Below are positions 7,026 to 10,421 of a stretch of DNA of 10,421 bases, piece after piece. Below the pieces are notes generated by a model. It ran no database searches. It saw nothing but the letters and a program-made list of their open reading frames with translations, and was not told where the DNA came from. The stretch spans positions 1 to 10,421 of the forward strand of contig PBCD01000012.1 of NCBI GenBank assembly GCA_002717855.1, written 5' to 3'. Both the position numbers and the translations under genes were made by a program. The stretch is from Rickettsiales bacterium (GTDB taxonomy: Bacteria; Pseudomonadota; Alphaproteobacteria; TMED127). Each line of letters opens with the position of its first letter. Within the stretch, counting starts at the first letter, position 1.

Positions 7026-7550
7026 AGACTTTTACCATGTAACAATTGAATTTTTTCGATGCTAATAATTTACATAGTTTTTCAGCATCGTTTTTATTAT
7101 ACAATTCTTGACTTTGAACTCTATAAAATTTACCTTTTTTTTCTATATATTTTTTTTCAATAAATGGCTTTTTATTCTGAAAATATTTTGGAAATTCTTT
7201 TTTAATTTTTTCATAAACCTTTGTTATTTTATTTTCGTCTTTTAATGATGCAATTTGAATACGAAATCTGTTTTTTTTGATATTAGCGTTACTATTTAAA
7301 ATTTTATCATGATCTTGTTTTTTTATTCCAATTAAACCCTCATCCATAATTTTGTCTTCTGAGTTAATAATTTCATAAACTTCTAATTTTTTTTTTTCAA
7401 TAACATATGGTACTTTTTTTTGTATTGTGATTTTTCTGGTTCTAATACTACCAATGATTTTTCTGGCACTACAATCTTATATGTGTAAAAAATTAAACTT
7501 ATATTTAATATTATAGAAATTGTAATAAATGATAATTTTAATAATTTCAT
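7015..7550 (-). CDS. SPOR-domain membrane protein, split by a frameshift
   Basis: SPOR domains bind glycan-stripped peptidoglycan at division sites. The readable frame (7015-7347, 110 residues) holds a C-terminal SPOR domain: FRIQIASLKDEN..., FYRVQSQELYNKNDAEKLC..., ending KKFNCYMVKV. It lacks a membrane anchor. Upstream in another frame, ATG 7550 starts MKLLKLSFITISIILNISL, one N-terminal membrane helix, but that frame stops at 7383-7385 after 55 residues. The SPOR frame is open from 7476, so the shift falls in 7383-7476, which contains an A8 (7414-7421) and an A11 (7387-7397) run. One extra A gives 178 residues. I prefer the A8 run, as it yields KKVPYVIEKKKLEV, resembling the linker of alphaproteobacterial SPOR proteins; A11 is also possible. 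It sits between argS and nagZ, a usual place for this protein. Cause as for tatC. Confidence 0.88.
7387..7397. repeat. 11-base A/T homopolymer, candidate SPOR frameshift site
   Basis: Eleven T on the + strand (A11 on the coding strand). One more A here would join the SPOR anchor frame to the SPOR-domain frame. The nearby A8 run at 7414-7421 is an alternative site, and I think the slightly better one on protein similarity. Confidence 0.7.
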
Positions 7551-7552
7551 TT

Positions 7553-7557
7553 TCCTC
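7553..7557 (-). promoter_or_regulatory. Shine-Dalgarno of the SPOR gene
   Basis: GAGGA on the - strand, overlapping the argS stop codon and just 2 nt before ATG 7550 (a short spacing). It supports ATG 7550 as the real start, and therefore the frameshift. Confidence 0.6.
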
Positions 7558-9274
7558 ACATACTACTTGGTGCAGAAATATCTAGAATTTTCAAACCCTG
7601 AGAAATAATTTTTTTAACACCATTTACCAATCCCAATCTCGCTTGAGATAATTCAACATTTTTTTCAATCAGAATTCTCTTATCACTGCTCAAAGTACCA
7701 AGTGCCCAGTAAGAGTGAAAATTCTTTGATAACTCATAGAGATAATTTGTTAACTTATTAGGTTCAAAATTTTCAACTGCTAACTCTATATTTTTATTAA
7801 ACAAACATAATAATTTAATCAGTGATATTTCTTCTGATAGATTAAGCAACGAAAAATCTAATTTTTTTTTTAAAATTTTTTTACCAAAAAGTTCATTTGC
7901 AATCTTGTTAATTGAACAACATCTTGCATAAGCATATTGAACATAAAAAACTGGATTATCTTTTGTTCTAGATTTAATTAAATCAAAATCAAAATCCAAG
8001 ACTTTATCTGAGCTTCTAGATATCATCATAAATCGTAATGCATCTTTTCCAACCTCTTTTGATACATCTCTTAAAGGTACGTAAGTACCTCGTCTTTTTG
8101 ACATTTTAAGTACTTTGTTATCTTTTATCAGGTTAACTAAAGCTGCGAGTTTAACTTTAAATTTAATATCTTCATTAAATACTGATTTAATCGCATTTTC
8201 AAGTCTTGCGACATACCCACTATGATCTTTGCCCCAAATATTTATTAATATATCATACTTTTTAGCAATTTTTTTACCATGATATATTATATCAGACATG
8301 AAGTAAGTTAAACCTCCGTCAGGTTTTATTAATGCTCTATCCGAGTCATCATTAAGTAATTTAGATTTAAATAATAATTGTTTTTTTTTAATCCAATTTT
8401 TATTTTCAATTCCTTTAGGTTTGTCCTGAAAACCCTCGTATACCATTTTTTTTTTTTTTAAAATTGAAATAATATTTTTAACTTGTGTATCAGTAGAAAT
8501 CTTTTTTTCGGAAACAAAAATATCATGAAAAACTCCAATTTCCTGTAGATCTTTCTTTATGTCTTTTAAAATAAGATTCACCGCATTTTTTTTTAATTCT
8601 TCTGCATTTTTGGGATTGTCATTCGCAAACAAATCTTTACACATATTTTCAGAAATTTTTTTTAAATATTGCCCTGGATACAAATTTTCGGGAACATCAT
8701 CTTTATCTTTTATTTTTTTATTATTTTTATGAAATAAAATTGTTTCTTTTAAAAGTTCAATTTGGTTTCCAGCATCGTTAATGTAGTATTCTTTCGTAAC
8801 ATTATGACCAACTGATTTTAACAAATTTGCAAGAGTATCTCCAAGAACTGCACCTCTTGCATGACCAATATGCATTAAACCAGTTGGGTTTGCTGATACG
8901 TATTCGATATTTATTTTTTTTTTGTGACTGGCCTTTTTAATTTTATTTTTTTTCACTAATCTTAGCTGATTTTGGATAAAACGCTTTTTTAAAAAAATAT
9001 TGATAAAACCTGGTTTTTTAATCTCAACCATTTCGATATGCGAATTTTCCAGCAATTTTTTTTTAATATTTTCTGCAAATTCACGTAAATCAAAAACTGA
9101 ATCTTTCCAATATACCATAGCAATATTTGTTGATATATCACCAAAATGTGAATTTGAAGAAGTTTCAATGTTGAATCTTTTCTTTTCAAAACCTTTATTA
9201 GTTAAAATCCTTTCTTTAATCATAAATTTAAGGATATCTAATAAAGTTTGTTTTAAATTTTCGTGGAAGTACAT
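7556..9274 (-). CDS. argS: arginyl-tRNA synthetase
   Basis: A 572-residue class I aminoacyl-tRNA synthetase, full length for ArgRS, charging tRNA-Arg. The N-terminal add-1 domain includes the FGDISTNIAM motif (44-53). The catalytic core has VSANPTGLMHIGHARGAVLGD (126-146) with HIGH at 135-138, YINDAGNQ (164-171), GKDHSGYV (348-355), and KMSK (390-393) in KMSKRRGTYV. The C-terminal anticodon-binding helical domain ends GVKKIISQGLKILDIS-like, normal for the family. The start is ATG 9274, 2 nt after the dgt stop, with no clear Shine-Dalgarno. Oddity: a coding A14 run (8446-8459) encodes LKKKKM in frame, and two A10 runs (7862-7871, 8914-8923) are also in frame. Confidence 0.97.
   Translation of the reverse strand: MYFHENLKQTLLDILKFMIKERILTNKGFEKKRFNIETSSNSHFGDISTNIAMVYWKDSVFDLREFAENIKKKLLENSHIEMVEIKKPGFINIFLKKRFIQNQLRLVKKNKIKKASHKKKINIEYVSANPTGLMHIGHARGAVLGDTLANLLKSVGHNVTKEYYINDAGNQIELLKETILFHKNNKKIKDKDDVPENLYPGQYLKKISENMCKDLFANDNPKNAEELKKNAVNLILKDIKKDLQEIGVFHDIFVSEKKISTDTQVKNIISILKKKKMVYEGFQDKPKGIENKNWIKKKQLLFKSKLLNDDSDRALIKPDGGLTYFMSDIIYHGKKIAKKYDILINIWGKDHSGYVARLENAIKSVFNEDIKFKVKLAALVNLIKDNKVLKMSKRRGTYVPLRDVSKEVGKDALRFMMISRSSDKVLDFDFDLIKSRTKDNPVFYVQYAYARCCSINKIANELFGKKILKKKLDFSLLNLSEEISLIKLLCLFNKNIELAVENFEPNKLTNYLYELSKNFHSYWALGTLSSDKRILIEKNVELSQARLGLVNGVKKIISQGLKILDISAPSSM
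8446..8459. repeat. 14-base A/T homopolymer, in frame, in argS
   Basis: Fourteen T on the + strand, read as A14 in the argS coding strand (LKKKKM). It is the longest homopolymer in the window and keeps the frame. It is a natural comparison point for the shifted tatC run. Confidence 0.9.
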
Positions 9275-9276
9275 TT

Positions 9277-10416
9277 TTAAATGTTATACAAATTAAAAAA
9301 TTTATTATGGATTGAAATAGCATTCTTGTCTGTTAAACCTGAAATATAGTCTGCTACATTAAGCATAAGCTCATTTTTAGTTTCAAAATTTCTCCAATTT
9401 TTTGGTAAGAGTTGAAATTCTTCAACAAATAAATCGAAAAGTTCAGAAATAATTTTTTTAGCCTTAAATGTCATAGTTTTAACAGTAATGTGATTATACA
9501 TTTTTTTTTTTAAAAATATTCTTAATTCTTTTTCTTTTTGAACCATCTCATTACTAAAACTTACAATATTTTTTTTAATTCGAATAATATCAAAAACATC
9601 TTTAGGTTTTAAATGTAAAATATTTAGTTTTGTATTATTCACCAAATCATTTATCATGGTATTAATTAGCAGTCTTACAAGTTCATGTCTTAATTTATAA
9701 TTGTCGTCCTTGTAGTTTTTAATTTTTATTTTTTTTAGATTTTCTTTTACTAGAGTTACATTTTCTAGCTCGTCTATAGCAAATAATTCAGCGTGAAGAC
9801 CGTCATCAATATCATTATTATTATATGCAATATCATCAGAAATCGATGCTATCTGGCCCTCAAATGAGGCATTTAAACCTAAATCTCCTTCAAAAAAATT
9901 AACAAATTTGTAAATATATGAAGGGATTTTCTCCTTAACTGGTCCATTATGTTTCAAAATCCCTTCTAAGGTCTCCCATGAAAGATTTAGTCCATCAAAA
10001 CCAAAATATTTTTTCTCTAGTAAAGTTAAAATTTTTAATGCTTGAAAATTGTGATTGAATCCTCCAATCTTGTCTAATTTATTATTGAGTGCTTCCTCTC
10101 CAGCATGACCGAAGGGAGTATGCCCTACATCATGTGCTAATGCAATTGCTTCTGCCAGATCATCATTTACTTTAAATATTTTTGAAATTGATCTTGCTAG
10201 TTGTGAAACTTCGATACTATGGGACAATCTCGTTCTATAATAATCACCTTCATGATAAACAAACACCTGTGTTTTATACTTTAATTTTCTAAAAGCTTCG
10301 CAGTGAATAATTCTATCTCTATCTCTCATAAAACATGTTCGATGTTTGTCGGGTTTCTCAAGAAAAACTCTTCCTTTGGTTTGAGACGTAAACGTCGAAA
10401 ATTTTGAATAATTCAT
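9277..10416 (-). CDS. dgt: deoxyguanosinetriphosphate triphosphohydrolase-like protein
   Basis: A 379-residue HD-domain dNTP triphosphohydrolase, cytoplasmic, cleaving dNTPs to nucleoside and triphosphate and so affecting dNTP pools. It has the family's RDRDRIIHCEAFRKLKYKTQV (31-51), EGDYYRTRLSHS (56-67) and AHDVGHTPFGHAGEEALN (94-111). The metal-binding H..HD..D set is H66, H95-D96 and the D194/D195 of SDDIAYN. Length fits the Dgt-like protein of alphaproteobacteria rather than the longer E. coli Dgt; substrate preference cannot be read. The start is ATG 10416. Only 5 nt upstream remain, so promoter and ribosome site cannot be judged. The coding A11 run at 9501-9511 is in frame. It is the first visible gene of the train, followed by argS after 2 nt. 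Confidence 0.94.
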   Translation of the reverse strand: MNYSKFSTFTSQTKGRVFLEKPDKHRTCFMRDRDRIIHCEAFRKLKYKTQVFVYHEGDYYRTRLSHSIEVSQLARSISKIFKVNDDLAEAIALAHDVGHTPFGHAGEEALNNKLDKIGGFNHNFQALKILTLLEKKYFGFDGLNLSWETLEGILKHNGPVKEKIPSYIYKFVNFFEGDLGLNASFEGQIASISDDIAYNNNDIDDGLHAELFAIDELENVTLVKENLKKIKIKNYKDDNYKLRHELVRLLINTMINDLVNNTKLNILHLKPKDVFDIIRIKKNIVSFSNEMVQKEKELRIFLKKKMYNHITVKTMTFKAKKIISELFDLFVEEFQLLPKNWRNFETKNELMLNVADYISGLTDKNAISIHNKFFNLYNI

Positions 10417-10421
10417 ATTCT

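Noticed and set aside
7345..7347. ATG 7347 as the start of a soluble SPOR protein
   Set aside because: Family-like sequence continues upstream in frame, and an anchor with a ribosome site is present at 7550 in the neighbouring frame.
9000..9296. + strand open frame of 98 codons opposite the start of argS
   Set aside because: It mirrors the conserved ArgRS N-terminal domain; open only because of AT-rich codon use.
1..10421. CRISPR array, insertion sequence, tRNA, prophage or defence genes
   Set aside because: Looked for repeats, inverted ends and tRNA-like folds on both strands and saw none; the window is a core housekeeping operon.

Overview
The window looks like a piece of a small, streamlined, very AT-rich alphaproteobacterial genome. 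By eye it is roughly one quarter G+C, lysine is mostly AAA, and long A/T homopolymers are common inside genes. The gene order dgt-argS-SPOR-nagZ-scpA-scpB-tatA-tatB-tatC-serS-pcm-LysM/M23 is, from general knowledge, an alphaproteobacterial arrangement. A SAR11-like or other low-GC marine lineage would fit, but I cannot place it more precisely without a phylogeny.

Layout: one gene on the + strand (29-817) encodes a DUF815-type AAA+ ATPase. Everything else, from 10416 down to 820, lies on the - strand as a single head-to-tail train of twelve genes. Gaps are between overlapping by 20 nt and 24 nt apart, so the train is very probably one operon (its promoter lies outside the window). In transcription order: dgt (dNTP triphosphohydrolase), argS, a membrane-anchored SPOR protein, nagZ, scpA, scpB, tatA, tatB, tatC, serS, pcm and a lipoprotein with two LysM domains plus a degenerate M23 domain. 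The train meets the DUF815 gene tail to tail with only 2 nt between stop codons and no visible terminator. There is no stretch over 300 bases without a gene.

The main finding is that two genes are split by frameshifts in or next to homopolymer runs. In tatC the conserved N-terminus (start ATG 4334, overlapping the tatB stop as ATGA, with the family motif HIKELRKRL) is in a different frame from the rest. The frames join exactly at a run of 13 T on the coding strand (4246-4258), and removing one T gives a full 242-residue TatC. In the SPOR gene, the N-terminal anchor (ATG 7550, just after the argS stop and a Shine-Dalgarno sequence) is one frame away from the SPOR domain. One added A in an A8 or A11 run gives a 178-residue protein. 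ArgS carries an A14 run that is in frame. These may be sequencing or assembly errors, real lesions, or genes rescued by polymerase slippage.

Functional theme: the operon joins translation (argS, serS), dNTP control (dgt), chromosome organisation (scpAB), cell-wall recycling and division (nagZ, SPOR, LysM/M23), folded-protein export (tatABC) and protein repair (pcm). surE, often found between serS and pcm in alphaproteobacteria, is absent here. The M23 domain has lost zinc-ligand positions, which suggests a division amidase or autolysin activator of the NlpD/DipM kind rather than an active peptidase.
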